A program made the translations under genes and the position numbers. Shown in pieces: positions 53,719 through 62,983 of a stretch of DNA of 64,000 nucleotides. Under the pieces are notes generated by a model. That model ran no database searches. It saw only the letters and a list, made by a program, of their open reading frames with translations, and was not told the origin of the DNA. Source of the stretch: JBCBCP01 sp038530575 (GTDB lineage Bacteria; Pseudomonadota; Alphaproteobacteria; Rhodobacterales; Rhodobacteraceae); contig JBCBCP010000012.1 in the NCBI GenBank assembly GCA_038530575.1, positions 5,920-69,919 on the forward strand, given 5' to 3'. Each line of letters starts with the position of its first letter. The stretch's first letter is position 1.

Positions 53719-53927
53719 GGCTGGCTCCGGAAAAGTGGCATGGCGCGCGGCAAGGAGCGCTGAGTCGGCCCCGTTGATCGCAATTGTATGCCGTCGTATA
53801 CAGAGCGCAGGGAGCGTGCAAGCCCGCCCGCTATGACATGTTGACACATGCAAGGCGCGCGCCGCCACATTTGCCGCGGGTACCGCCGCGCTCTAGCCTC
53901 TGGAGTAGCAACCCCCGGAGCTTCCGA

Positions 53928-55511
53928 ATGAAACCCACGTACCCCAGCCGCCGTTCGCCTGTCTATGCGGCCAATATGGTCGCCACCTCCCAGCCGCTTG
54001 CGGCCCAGGCTGGACTTTCTATGCTCGCCCGCGGCGGCAACGCGGTCGACGCGGCGCTCGCCACCGCTATAGCCCTGACGGTGGTAGAGCCCACGGGCAA
54101 CGGGATCGGCTCCGACGCCTTTGCCATCATCTGGGACGGCACCCAGCTTCACGGGCTCAACGCCTCTGGCGCGTCTCCCGCGGGCTGGACGCCCGACCGC
54201 TTCGCGCCGTACGACGAAATGCCGTGGCGCGGCTGGGATACCGTCACTGTGCCCGGCGCGGTCTCTGCCTGGGCCGCTTGCTCGGAACGCTTTGGCGCTT
54301 TGCCTTTTGCCGACCTCTTCGCGCCTGCAATCCGCTATGCCAGTGCGGGCTTCGCCGTCGCCCCCATCATCGCCCACCTCTGGGGCCGAGCAGGGATGGA
54401 GTTGTCGGTGCAACCCGGTTTTGCAGACACGTTCCTGCCCAGCGGCGCAGCCCCGGGGGCTGGCGCATTGTTCCAAAGCCCTGGCCACGCCCGCACCCTG
54501 CAAGCCATTGCGGAAACCCACGGCAAAGCCTTCTACGAGGGCGAGATTGCCGAGGAGATCGCCGCTTTCGCCGCCCAGCACGGCGCGGCTCTAAGCCTCG
54601 ATGACCTCGCCAGTCATCGTCCCGAGTGGTGCGGCACGATCTCGAAAGGGTGGGACGGGCTGGACCTGCATGAAATCCCGCCCAACGGTCAGGGCATCGC
54701 CGCTCTCATGGCCCTTGGCATCCTCGCCCAAACCCCGGTGCGCGACATGGGCCCCGATGATCCCCGCGCCCTGCACCTGCAAATAGAGGCGACAAAACTC
54801 GCCCTGCGCGACGCCGAAACATACGTGACCGATCCCGCCAACATGGCGCCCGTCACGGCAGAACACCTCCTGGATGACGCTTACCTCAAATCCCGCGCAG
54901 CCCTGATCGACGAAGATCGCGCCACCGACTTCGGTGCAGGCGCGCCCACCGCAGGCGGCACCGTCTACCTGACAGCGGCAGATGCCAGCGGCATGATGGT
55001 CTCCTTCATTCAGTCTAACTACGCGGGCTTCGGCTCGGGCGTGGTCGTCCCCGGCACCGGCGTCGCATTGCAGAACCGCGGCGCGGCGTTTTCGCTTGAT
55101 CCTGCGCATGTGAACGCCGTCGGCCCGCGCAAACGCCCTTTTCACACCATCATCCCCGGCTTCGCGATGCGCGGCGGCGCACCGCTCATGAGTTTTGGCG
55201 TCATGGGCGGGCCGATGCAGGCGCAAGGCCACCTGCAAATGCTTCTGCGTACGCAGCTTTGGGGGCAAGACCCGCAAACCGCCTGCGACGCGCCGCGCTG
55301 GCGAGTGACAAACGGGCTTGGTGTTGCGGTCGAGGCGTCGGTACCCGCCGACACTGTCTCTTGGCTGGCGGACCGCGGGCATCAGATCACCCGAGAGGCG
55401 CCGGACAACGCGTTCGGATTTGGCGGCGCGCAGATTATCGAGCGACTGGACAACGGGCTTTATGTCGGCGGGTCGGACCCGCGCAAGGACGGGTGCGTGG
55501 TGGGTTTTTAA
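53928..55511 (+). CDS. Gamma-glutamyltransferase-family N-terminal nucleophile hydrolase
   Basis: The 527-residue protein belongs to the GGT family: MVATSQPLAAQAGLSMLARGGNAVDAALATA at the start, GNGIGSDAFAIIWDG, and the autoprocessing site at about residue 347, where AGGTVYLTAADASGMMVSFIQSNY places the threonine nucleophile. The usual T-T-H at the cleavage site is T-V-Y, placing it in a divergent branch that may use acyl amino acids or cephalosporins other than glutathione. No clear signal peptide is seen, so it may be cytoplasmic. The start is ATG 53928. Confidence 0.88.
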   Translation: MKPTYPSRRSPVYAANMVATSQPLAAQAGLSMLARGGNAVDAALATAIALTVVEPTGNGIGSDAFAIIWDGTQLHGLNASGASPAGWTPDRFAPYDEMPWRGWDTVTVPGAVSAWAACSERFGALPFADLFAPAIRYASAGFAVAPIIAHLWGRAGMELSVQPGFADTFLPSGAAPGAGALFQSPGHARTLQAIAETHGKAFYEGEIAEEIAAFAAQHGAALSLDDLASHRPEWCGTISKGWDGLDLHEIPPNGQGIAALMALGILAQTPVRDMGPDDPRALHLQIEATKLALRDAETYVTDPANMAPVTAEHLLDDAYLKSRAALIDEDRATDFGAGAPTAGGTVYLTAADASGMMVSFIQSNYAGFGSGVVVPGTGVALQNRGAAFSLDPAHVNAVGPRKRPFHTIIPGFAMRGGAPLMSFGVMGGPMQAQGHLQMLLRTQLWGQDPQTACDAPRWRVTNGLGVAVEASVPADTVSWLADRGHQITREAPDNAFGFGGAQIIERLDNGLYVGGSDPRKDGCVVGF

Positions 55512-55717
55512 GGAGGAGGGGTACTAACCCAATCCCGCTCCGCGGATCAAAACGCTGAATTCGATCCCCCGGGTCTAATTCTCTGCCACGCAAACCGGAT
55601 TTTGATTGGGTTTGACCTTCGCTAACAAACCGCTGGATGCTCTCATCGCCCCATTGGAGCGACTGCCGCATAAAAAAATAGTACGAAAGCGTCGGCATCT
55701 TCCTCCGGAAGAGCCAG
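55512..55717. other. Spacer between the gamma-glutamyltransferase gene and tRNA-Leu
   Basis: No gene is visible in this stretch of about 200 bases. CTTCCGGAAG-like symmetry occurs near 55700, just beyond the tRNA 3' end. Confidence 0.4.
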
Positions 55718-55804
55718 TGGTGCGGCCGAGAAGACTCGAACTTCCACGGGTGTTACCCCACAGCGACCTCAACGCTGCGCGTCTACCAATTCCGCCACGG
55801 CCGC
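55718..55804 (-). tRNA. tRNA-Leu (anticodon GAG)
   Basis: The minus strand gives an 87-base class II tRNA with encoded CCA: acceptor GCGGCCG, D arm TGGCGGAATTGGTAGACG, anticodon stem-loop CAGCGTTGAGGTCGCTG with GAG as anticodon, a long variable arm (TGGGGTAACACCCG region) and T arm GGAAGTTCGAGTCTTCT. Confidence 0.95.
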
Positions 55805-55928
55805 ACGCTAAGGTGCAGGCGCTATAGACCGCGGCAAGAGGGATGTGAAGCCGGAAAATGCGTCACCTGATGGGATCGCGTAAAACGTGCTACGCTCGGC
55901 CCACCCTGATGCGAAAAGGCCAAAGCCA

Positions 55929-56918
55929 ATGACCGCTCCCTTCCACCTCGAGGACGCCCGCGTCCAAATGACCCTCGCGGCGCTCGCCTATACCGAAGAC
56001 TATGACCCCAAGACAAAGACGATCCCGCCCCTGTCCAAGGTCGGTCCCGGCATCGACGCTGCGCTTGCATCCGGGCGCTACGCGACTGGAACCGCGTGGA
56101 CGCGTGTTTGGGGGCCAGTTGAGGACCCCGCGACAGACAATCTGGTCTATGTTGCACGCAGTAGCAGCGGTGACTATGCCGTTTGCCTGCGCGGCACGAC
56201 CACGCAATGGCTCAGCCGGATCGAGGATATCCCCTTTGGCCAGACCCCTTTTCCTACTGCCAACACCGATGGCGCGACTTGTTCGGATGGCTTTGTCACA
56301 GCCCTGTCTGCCATGCTTGCGCAAAGCGATCAGGGCCTGCAACTGATGGACGTTCTCGCCTCAGCCACCGGCACCGTCTTAGTGACTGGGCACAGCCAGG
56401 GCGCAGCGCTTGTGCCAATGGTCATGGCAGCGCTCAAGCTCGGCTGGACCGGTCATCCACCGCTCTCGGCAACGCTGCGCGGATTCGCCTTTGCCCCGCC
56501 CACCTCCGGCAACCCAGCCTTTGCCGCTTGGGTGGATCGAAGCCTCGACTGTTGGTTCGTGATAAACCCGCTCGACGTGGTCCCGCTTGGCTATGCCGCC
56601 TGCGGCGACGTTCTGACCAAAGGCATCCCCGGCCCGCTCAACGGCGGCGTCAAGGAAGACGCTGAAATCATCGGCGGCGTGGGCATTGCCGTGGGCCTTG
56701 CGGACCGATCCGGCCCGTGGGCGCAGCCCGGCCAGCAGGCCGTCTTAGCCGCCATGCCGCTGCACAGCCTCGACTTCTTTGACCAGATCACAGGCCAGCA
56801 TAATCACAACAGTTATCTCTATATCCTTGGCGCGCCGCAGATCGCCGGCCCGGGACAAAGCCCGCTAGCCCCCGCGCCCGTGCCCGTACCATGCGTGACA
56901 AACGTGCCGCTGGCCTGA
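55929..56918 (+). CDS. Lipase class 3-like alpha/beta hydrolase
   Basis: The 329-residue protein has the lipase nucleophile elbow VLVTGHSQGAALVPMVMAAL near residue 155 and a preceding YAVCLRGTTTQWLSRIEDI segment, with the later NPLDVVPLGYA containing a likely catalytic aspartate and HNHNSYLYIL a late histidine. These fit the class 3 lipase pattern. No signal peptide is evident from ATG 55929. Substrate unknown. Confidence 0.82.
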   Translation: MTAPFHLEDARVQMTLAALAYTEDYDPKTKTIPPLSKVGPGIDAALASGRYATGTAWTRVWGPVEDPATDNLVYVARSSSGDYAVCLRGTTTQWLSRIEDIPFGQTPFPTANTDGATCSDGFVTALSAMLAQSDQGLQLMDVLASATGTVLVTGHSQGAALVPMVMAALKLGWTGHPPLSATLRGFAFAPPTSGNPAFAAWVDRSLDCWFVINPLDVVPLGYAACGDVLTKGIPGPLNGGVKEDAEIIGGVGIAVGLADRSGPWAQPGQQAVLAAMPLHSLDFFDQITGQHNHNSYLYILGAPQIAGPGQSPLAPAPVPVPCVTNVPLA

Positions 56919-56956
56919 GCCTTGCAAATGACGCGCGCGGGGCCGATGTTGCCGCC

Positions 56957-57607
56957 ATGACAGACGCCCAAGTGATCCAGATCGATATCATATCCGACGT
57001 GATGTGCCCGTGGTGCATCATCGGGTATCGCCAGCTTGAACAGGCGCTGGGCCAGACCGGGTTCGGCGCACGCATCCGCTGGCACCCGTTCGAGCTGAAC
57101 CCCGACATGCCCGCCGAAGGTGAACCCATCGGCGCACATATCCAGCGGAAATACGGCAGCACGCCGGAGCAGTCCGCGCAGGCCCGTGACCAGATGAAAG
57201 CCCTTGGCGCCAGCCTTGGCATCACCTTCAATACGGGCGCAGACAGCCGCATCGTCAACTCTTTCGCCGCGCACCAACTGCTCGACTTCGCGCTGGCGCT
57301 CGGCAAACAGCACCCGCTGAAACTCGCGCTGTTTGAGGCGCATTTCACCGATCTGAAGAACGTCTCGGACCCCGCCACGCTTGCGGACATCGCCGCAAGC
57401 GTCGGAATTGACCGCGGCGACGCCGAACAGGTGCTCGCAACCGGCGCACTGGCGGGCAGCGTGCGCGAAAAAGAAGCCTTCTGGACCTCCCGCGGCATCT
57501 CGGGCGTGCCGTCAATGGTGTTTGGCGGCAAATACCTCGTTACAGGTGCGCAGGGCGTGGAGAACTATGCCCAGATCCTGACCAAGACGGCATCAGAAGC
57601 GGCATGA
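56957..57607 (+). CDS. DsbA-family oxidoreductase, FrnE-like
   Basis: The 216-residue thioredoxin-fold protein has the active-site CPWC in DIISDVMCPWCIIGYRQLEQAL, followed by the FrnE-type helical insertion (WHPFELNPDMPAEGEPI, FEAHFTDLKNVSD) and cis-proline segment GISGVPSMVFGGKYLVTGAQG. It lacks a signal peptide and is cytoplasmic. The start is ATG 56957; the frame opens earlier at 56891. It overlaps lipB by four bases. Confidence 0.9.
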   Translation: MTDAQVIQIDIISDVMCPWCIIGYRQLEQALGQTGFGARIRWHPFELNPDMPAEGEPIGAHIQRKYGSTPEQSAQARDQMKALGASLGITFNTGADSRIVNSFAAHQLLDFALALGKQHPLKLALFEAHFTDLKNVSDPATLADIAASVGIDRGDAEQVLATGALAGSVREKEAFWTSRGISGVPSMVFGGKYLVTGAQGVENYAQILTKTASEAA

Positions 57608-58257
57608 ACGCGCCCGACTGGATCGTCTCGAAGGACCTCACGCCCTACCGGCAGGCAGAGGCAGAGATGGAAGCGCGCGCGACCGCCATCGCGAACGGCA
57701 CCGCGTCCGAGGCGATCTGGCTGCTGGAACACCCTCCGCTGTACACCGCCGGTACCTCCGCCAACCCCGCCGACCTGACCGACCCGCACAGGTTCGAGGT
57801 GCACCAGACCCGCCGCGGCGGGCAGTACACCTATCACGGGCCCGGGCAGCGCGTAGCCTATGTGATGCTCGACCTGAACAAGCGGGGCCGCGACGTGCGC
57901 GCCTTTGTCAAAAGCCTCGAACACTGGGTGATCGACACGCTGGACAGCTTTGCCGTCCGGGGAGAAATCCGCGAGGGCCGCGTCGGCGTCTGGGTGCAGC
58001 GCCCCGAAAAGCCCCCTCAGGCCGATGGGACGCCAGCCGAGGACAAGATCGCCGCCATCGGGATCCGTTTGCGCAAATGGGTCAGCTTTCACGGCATTTC
58101 TATCAACGTGGAGCCGGACCTTGACCACTTCACTGGCATCGTGCCCTGCGGCATCGCAGATCACGGCGTAACCAGCCTTGTCGACCTTGGCCTGCCGGTC
58201 ACAATGGCCGACCTCGACGTAGCTCTGAAGGCCAGCTTTGCGCGTACGATGGCCTAA
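57604..58257 (+). CDS. lipB: Octanoyltransferase (lipoyl-protein ligase B)
   Basis: The 217-residue enzyme moves octanoyl from acyl carrier protein to lipoate-dependent proteins. It contains LLEHPPLYTAGTSANPADL, RRGGQYTYHGPGQRVAYVMLDL, and the KIAAIGIRLRKWVSFHGISINVEPDL stretch with the catalytic lysine, then the catalytic cysteine in FTGIVPCGIADHGVTSL. The start overlaps the DsbA-like gene stop. Confidence 0.96.
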   Translation: MNAPDWIVSKDLTPYRQAEAEMEARATAIANGTASEAIWLLEHPPLYTAGTSANPADLTDPHRFEVHQTRRGGQYTYHGPGQRVAYVMLDLNKRGRDVRAFVKSLEHWVIDTLDSFAVRGEIREGRVGVWVQRPEKPPQADGTPAEDKIAAIGIRLRKWVSFHGISINVEPDLDHFTGIVPCGIADHGVTSLVDLGLPVTMADLDVALKASFARTMA

Positions 58258-58349
58258 GCCCCTGCTTAACTTAGCAAAATAGACCTAATCCGCGCCGCAC
58301 ACCACACGCAAACGCCGCGGCCCTCGGCCCGTACCCCCGCCAAGGGTCG

Positions 58350-58371
58350 GATTTTTCTTCGAAGAAAAATC
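58350..58371. terminator. Perfect 22-bp palindrome between convergent lipB and the RTX-Hint gene
   Basis: The sequence from 58350 to 58371 is a perfect palindrome centred on TTCGAA, with a T run on each strand (GATTTTTC arms). It overlaps the TGA stop of the minus-strand RTX gene (58370-58372), so it probably acts as a bidirectional terminator for that gene and for lipB. Confidence 0.7.
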
Positions 58372-60928
58372 ACCCCAGCCCGGCGGCCAGCGCACGGGCC
58401 TCGAAACCTTTCACGATGGGGCGCGCGGGGCGCGACGCGCATTGCAACAGCTCTGGAAACAGCGCAGCGATTTCTGACGCGACCGGAATCGCTTCGCCCG
58501 CCAGTACGGCATCAGCATCTTCGGGGCTCAGGTGATAGCTCTCCGTTGGTGCGCCTTCGGCATAGATGATCTCGTGCCGGTCCAGCAGGATGTGGAAATA
58601 CTCCACCCGCGGGCACTGGACACGGTAGACCAGATCGCCGCGCTCGAGCCCCGACGCGCTGACAAGCACTTCGGGCGCGCCGCACAGCATTTCGGCCTGC
58701 CAGCCGCTGACCAGCATCCGGTGCGCAGGCGACACGACAAGATCGCGGTCATTGCCCAGAACCCCCGCGGCGATACAGACCGGCGCGAATTCTCCCGTCC
58801 CGTCGACCGCCCGGCGCAACAGCGCGCGGATCGGCCGGTCGATGCCCGACGCGGTGCGCAGGCGCATGCCACGCTCCAAGGCTTCGACGGGCACCGGGCC
58901 ATCGGCAGTCTCGATCAGCGTCCCGGCGGTGAAACAGGCGACATTGGTGGTGTCGAAGGTCAGGTCCGACCCGTCGGCACCCGTCATCGCGATGCTGCCA
59001 CCCAGCGCCGCGTTGTCCGAATAGTCGCCGACACTCTGGTTCAGAACCCCATCATCGCCAAGGTCGGCGCGCAGCTCGTGAATATGCGTGTAATAGGCTG
59101 CAAGGTCGATGAAATCGTTGTTCGTCTGGTCCCCGTCATCGATCGGCCCGCTTTGCCCGGCGCCGAAATCGGTGATCGTGTCGGCACCGCTGCCAGCGGC
59201 GTAGACAAAGGTGTCATCGCCCGCGCCGCCCGTCAGAACGTCGTCGCCGGCCCCGCCATCCAACGTGTCGTTTGCCGGCCCGGCGCCGGCGCCGCCGATG
59301 GTTGCGTCCGGATCATCCGTGGACAGCACCGAAAAATTGTCGATGCCAAAGCTTTCATTAGCCAGCGATGAATTCAGCGTGGACCCGAACCCAACCGTGA
59401 CCTGGTCCGGCGGGTTCTCGACGACGATGCGCACGCCATAGCGGGTGTCTTCGTTGTCCGGCCCCGTGCTGAAGCCCAGCTGCCCGGTCTCGTCCGGGGT
59501 CCATGTGACGGTATAGACGGCCCCGTCCGCGCCCGTGGCGCTGGCCGTTCCACCCACTGCGGGCGCAAGGCTGTCATGGGTAAACCGGACCTCTTCGCCG
59601 TTCAGTGTGATGACGAAATCCTCGCCGTTCCAGCTGTCGATCAGCAGAGCGTCGAATTCGATGACGCCGTAGTCACGGCCGTCCTCAAGGTCAAAGGTCT
59701 GTTCGGTTGCAACGACCCCGTCCGCGCCCTCGAACCGGCCGAGGATGTCGCCGAGGCCTGCGTCCGTCTCTGTCCCGTTGTCCGACCAACCCGCGCTGGA
59801 GCCTGCGGAGAAGTCGCTTTGGTAGATGACCGTGTCCGGGTCCTGACCATCGCCGTCCAGCACATCGTTGTCCGCCCCGCCCGACAAGGCGTCGGAGCCT
59901 GCGCCGCCGATCAGCGTGTCGGTCCCGTCCTGGCCGAACAACAGATCGTCGCCCCCGCCGCCGCTCAGCGTGTCACTGCCGATGCCGCCATAAAGCTCGT
60001 CCGTGCCCGCGCCGCCCGACATCTCGTCCGCGCCGCCATCGCCGACCAGCGTGTCGTCGCCCGTGCCGCCGATCAGCGTGTCGTCTCCCTCATCACCGTC
60101 GACCATGTCGTTGCCGGTGCCGCCGTCGATGCTGTCATTGTCGTTCTGGCCGAACAGGCTGTCGTCGCCGCCATCGCCGATGATCGTGTCGTTACCGTCG
60201 CCGCCATAGATGGTATCGTCGCCCTCGACCCCGGCGGGCGTGCCGGTCACGCTGTAATCGGGTGCAACGGCCGGCCCGATCATGTCCGTTGTCAGCAGGT
60301 TTTCCGCCACCCCCCCTGTGTCCGGCCCGCTGATTGTCCCGCTGAGCGAATCCTGCCCTGCGTTTTCCCAATAGCGAATCTGGATCGTGTAAGTCTCATT
60401 CGGGTCCAGCTGCACCTCGCCCCAGCGCGTCGTCGTCGCCTGGTGGAAGTCGTTGTTCAGGTAATCGAGCGTGCCGCCCGTCTGGTTGGTAAAGCTCAGC
60501 GCGTTGCCCTGGCTGTCAAAGATCTGGATGGTCGAGCCATCGTCCGAACTGGTCGTCAGCCGATAGGTCCCGCCCGCGGTGGTGTTCAAGGTGCTGGTAT
60601 AGATAACCCCGAAATCCTCGGGGTTGCCGGTCGTGCCCCGCAACGTGTTTGTCAGGCCGCTTTCGTTGAAATCACTGACATATCCGGACCCGATGCGCGT
60701 TCCGCTCTCGATATCAAAGGCCTGCCCTGCGGCGCTGGAAAAGTCGTAGTCGTAGACTTCGTAATGCCACGCGCCATCGACGGCGCCATCACCGCGCAGC
60801 ACATCATCACCGCCGCCGCCATCGATCTGGTCATTGCCCAAAGCGCCCGTCAGCGTGTCCTGATCGGTGGTGCCCGTGATGACCTGATCACCTTCGGTGC
60901 CGGGATTCGTATTATCGTTGCTTGCCAT
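58370..60928 (-). CDS. RTX protein with PA14-like and Hint (hedgehog/intein) domains
   Basis: The 852-residue acidic protein has, in order: an opening RTX repeat cluster (DTLTGALGNDQIDGGGGDDV), a PA14-like domain (GGTYRLTTSSDDGSTIQIFDS, YTIQIRYWENAGQDSLSG; residues about 55-220), a second RTX array (GGDGNDTIIGDGGDDSLFG; about 230-360), a lectin-like beta domain (GRDYGVIEFDALLIDSWNGEDF), further RTX nonapeptides, and a C-terminal Hint module from CFTAGTLIETADGPVPVEALERG to about 150 residues later (VSPAHRMLVSG with the block-B-type His). Hint domains cut themselves after a Cys or at their own start. Known relatives are secreted by type I systems; the start is ATG 60928. Confidence 0.9.
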   Translation of the reverse strand: MASNDNTNPGTEGDQVITGTTDQDTLTGALGNDQIDGGGGDDVLRGDGAVDGAWHYEVYDYDFSSAAGQAFDIESGTRIGSGYVSDFNESGLTNTLRGTTGNPEDFGVIYTSTLNTTAGGTYRLTTSSDDGSTIQIFDSQGNALSFTNQTGGTLDYLNNDFHQATTTRWGEVQLDPNETYTIQIRYWENAGQDSLSGTISGPDTGGVAENLLTTDMIGPAVAPDYSVTGTPAGVEGDDTIYGGDGNDTIIGDGGDDSLFGQNDNDSIDGGTGNDMVDGDEGDDTLIGGTGDDTLVGDGGADEMSGGAGTDELYGGIGSDTLSGGGGDDLLFGQDGTDTLIGGAGSDALSGGADNDVLDGDGQDPDTVIYQSDFSAGSSAGWSDNGTETDAGLGDILGRFEGADGVVATEQTFDLEDGRDYGVIEFDALLIDSWNGEDFVITLNGEEVRFTHDSLAPAVGGTASATGADGAVYTVTWTPDETGQLGFSTGPDNEDTRYGVRIVVENPPDQVTVGFGSTLNSSLANESFGIDNFSVLSTDDPDATIGGAGAGPANDTLDGGAGDDVLTGGAGDDTFVYAAGSGADTITDFGAGQSGPIDDGDQTNNDFIDLAAYYTHIHELRADLGDDGVLNQSVGDYSDNAALGGSIAMTGADGSDLTFDTTNVACFTAGTLIETADGPVPVEALERGMRLRTASGIDRPIRALLRRAVDGTGEFAPVCIAAGVLGNDRDLVVSPAHRMLVSGWQAEMLCGAPEVLVSASGLERGDLVYRVQCPRVEYFHILLDRHEIIYAEGAPTESYHLSPEDADAVLAGEAIPVASEIAALFPELLQCASRPARPIVKGFEARALAAGLG

Positions 60929-61256
60929 GCGTACCTGCCTTCACTCCGCGCAGACACTCGGATCGCGCAAAGCCTCTTTGAGGGGCAAATCCGGCCGCAG
61001 CGCGGGCGTGTTAGGGTTAATGAAGGGTGAATCGTGGGCCATTTCGCGGCATTGCCTGCATCGCGGAAACAATCAGCGCGTCGCGGTGCGACTGTTCACG
61101 CGTCAGACGGCGCAGGGCACAGCATGCGACAGGGTGTCCGGACCCGCCCTGCGTCAGGAAAACCCATTGCTGGGGCGTCTCGAAGCCCATACACAGGCGA
61201 TCAAGCGACGTATTCGGCTTTGCTAATGCGTCCAGAGCGCAATCAGGAGGCAACGC
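60929..61256. other. Divergent spacer between the RTX-Hint gene and ctaD
   Basis: This 328-base stretch holds no gene I can support. It contains the ctaD ribosome site (AGGAGG, 61245-61250) and must contain both promoters. Frames crossing it are antisense extensions of neighbours. Confidence 0.6.
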
Positions 61257-62930
61257 ATGGCAGACGCAGCCATCCACGGGCACGAGCACGAAGACGACCG
61301 GGGGTTTTTCACCCGGTGGTTCATGTCCACCAACCACAAGGATATCGGTATCCTTTACCTGATCGTTTCGGCCCTTGTCGGGTTCGTCTCGGTCGCCTTC
61401 ACCGTTTACATGCGGATGGAGCTGATGGACCCCGGCGTCCAGTACATGTGCGCCGAGGGCGCGCGTCTGCTGCCTGCCGCGACGTCCGAATGTACCCCCA
61501 ACGGACACCTGTGGAACGTGCTGATCACCGGCCACGGCATCCTGATGATGTTCTTTGTGGTGATCCCCGCCCTTTTCGGCGGTTTTGGCAACTATTTCAT
61601 GCCCTTGCAGATCGGCGCGCCGGACATGGCGTTCCCCCGGATGAACAACCTGTCCTTCTGGATGTATGTCGCAGGCTCCACGCTGGCGGTCTGCTCGGTG
61701 CTGGCACCGGGCGGCAATGGCCAGCTTGGCTCGGGCGTGGGCTGGGTGCTTTACCCGCCGCTCTCGACGCTGGAGCAGGGCATCTCGATGGATCTGGCGA
61801 TCTTTGCCGTGCACGTCTCGGGCGCGTCGTCCATCCTCGGCGCGATCAACATGATCACCACCTTCCTGAACATGCGTGCCCCGGGCATGACGTTGTTCAA
61901 GGTGCCGCTCTTTGCCTGGTCGATCTTCATCACCTCGTGGCTGATCCTTCTGTCCCTGCCGGTTCTGGCGGGCGCGATCACCATGCTGCTGATGGACCGC
62001 AACTTTGGCTTCACCTTCTTCGACCCCGCAGGCGGTGGTGACCCGATCCTTTACCAGCACATCCTGTGGTTCTTTGGCCATCCGGAGGTGTACATCATCA
62101 TCCTGCCCGGCTTTGGCATCATCAGCCACGTGATCGCCACGTTCAGCCGCAAGCCCATCTTTGGCTACCTGCCTATGATCTGGGCGCTGATCGCCATCGG
62201 CTTCCTCGGCTTTGTCGTGTGGGCGCACCACATGTACACAGTCGGCATGTCGCTGAACCAGCAGGCCTACTTCATGCTGGCCACGATGGTCATCGCGGTG
62301 CCGACAGGCGTGAAGGTCTTTAGCTGGATCGCAACGATGTGGGGCGGCTCGGTTGAGTTCAAGACACCGATGCTCTGGGCCTTCGGCTTCCTGTTCCTCT
62401 TCACCGTGGGCGGCGTAACCGGCGTCGTGCTGAGCCAGGCAGCCGTGGACCGCGCCTATCACGATACCTACTACGTCGTGGCGCACTTCCACTATGTGAT
62501 GAGCCTTGGCGCCGTCTTTGCTATCTTCGCGGGCATCTACTTCTACCTGCCGAAGATGACGGGTCGCATGTATCCCGAATGGGCGGGCAAGCTGCACTTC
62601 TGGACGATGTTCATCGGTGCCAACCTGACCTTCTTCCCCCAGCACTTCCTGGGCCGTCAGGGCATGCCCCGCCGCTACATCGACTATCCGGAGGCCTATG
62701 CCCTCTGGAACGCTGTCTCCTCCTGGGGTGCGTTCCTGAGCTTTGCATCGTTCCTCTTCTTCTTCGGCGTGATCTTCTACACGCTCTTCCGCGGGGCCCG
62801 GGTGACCGAGGCGAACCCCTGGAACGAGTACGCCGACACGCTGGAGTGGACCCTGCCCTCCCCGCCGCCCGAGCACACGTTCGAGCAGCTGCCGAAGCGC
62901 GAGGACTGGGACAAGATGCCGGCACACTAA
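61257..62930 (+). CDS. ctaD: Cytochrome c oxidase subunit I (aa3 type)
   Basis: The 557-residue protein is the haem-copper subunit of the aa3 terminal oxidase, reducing O2 to water with proton pumping. It has WFMSTNHKDIGILYLI at the start, the low-spin haem and CuB ligands (HGILMMFFVVIPALFGGFGNY; WFFGHPEVYIIILPGFG with the Tyr-linked His; WAHHMYTVGM) and the late YHDTYYVVAHFHYVMSLG with the haem a3 and haem a histidines. Length and twelve membrane spans fit. A strong ribosome site AGGAGG precedes ATG 61257. Confidence 0.98.
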   Translation: MADAAIHGHEHEDDRGFFTRWFMSTNHKDIGILYLIVSALVGFVSVAFTVYMRMELMDPGVQYMCAEGARLLPAATSECTPNGHLWNVLITGHGILMMFFVVIPALFGGFGNYFMPLQIGAPDMAFPRMNNLSFWMYVAGSTLAVCSVLAPGGNGQLGSGVGWVLYPPLSTLEQGISMDLAIFAVHVSGASSILGAINMITTFLNMRAPGMTLFKVPLFAWSIFITSWLILLSLPVLAGAITMLLMDRNFGFTFFDPAGGGDPILYQHILWFFGHPEVYIIILPGFGIISHVIATFSRKPIFGYLPMIWALIAIGFLGFVVWAHHMYTVGMSLNQQAYFMLATMVIAVPTGVKVFSWIATMWGGSVEFKTPMLWAFGFLFLFTVGGVTGVVLSQAAVDRAYHDTYYVVAHFHYVMSLGAVFAIFAGIYFYLPKMTGRMYPEWAGKLHFWTMFIGANLTFFPQHFLGRQGMPRRYIDYPEAYALWNAVSSWGAFLSFASFLFFFGVIFYTLFRGARVTEANPWNEYADTLEWTLPSPPPEHTFEQLPKREDWDKMPAH

Positions 62931-62949
62931 GCTGGCCCATTCAGAACCA

Positions 62950-62982
62950 AAAAAGGCCCCGGGTTGCCCCCGGGGCCTTTTT
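62950..62982 (+). terminator. Strong rho-independent terminator after ctaD
   Basis: AAAAAGGCCCCGGG (62950-62963) pairs perfectly with CCCGGGGCCTTTTT (62969-62982) around a 5-base loop, a 14-bp stem ending in five T. It lies 19 bases after the ctaD stop and ends one base before the ATG of the next gene, which therefore needs either read-through or its own promoter. Confidence 0.92.
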
Positions 62983-62983
62983 C

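Noticed and set aside
52297..53763. 488-codon open frame on the plus strand
   Set aside because: It mirrors acnB on the opposite strand and has no recognisable domain.
59576..61030. 484-codon open frame on the plus strand
   Set aside because: It mirrors the RTX-Hint gene; Val/Ala-rich repeats arise from the antisense of GGxGxD codons.
61017..62927. 636-codon open frame on the minus strand
   Set aside because: It is antisense to ctaD; the product is a His/Arg/Glu-rich shadow typical of GC-rich third positions.
62579..62983. Long N-terminal extension of the COX1-like mini-protein frame
   Set aside because: It overlaps ctaD in another frame and crosses the terminator; the family-like sequence begins only after 62984.
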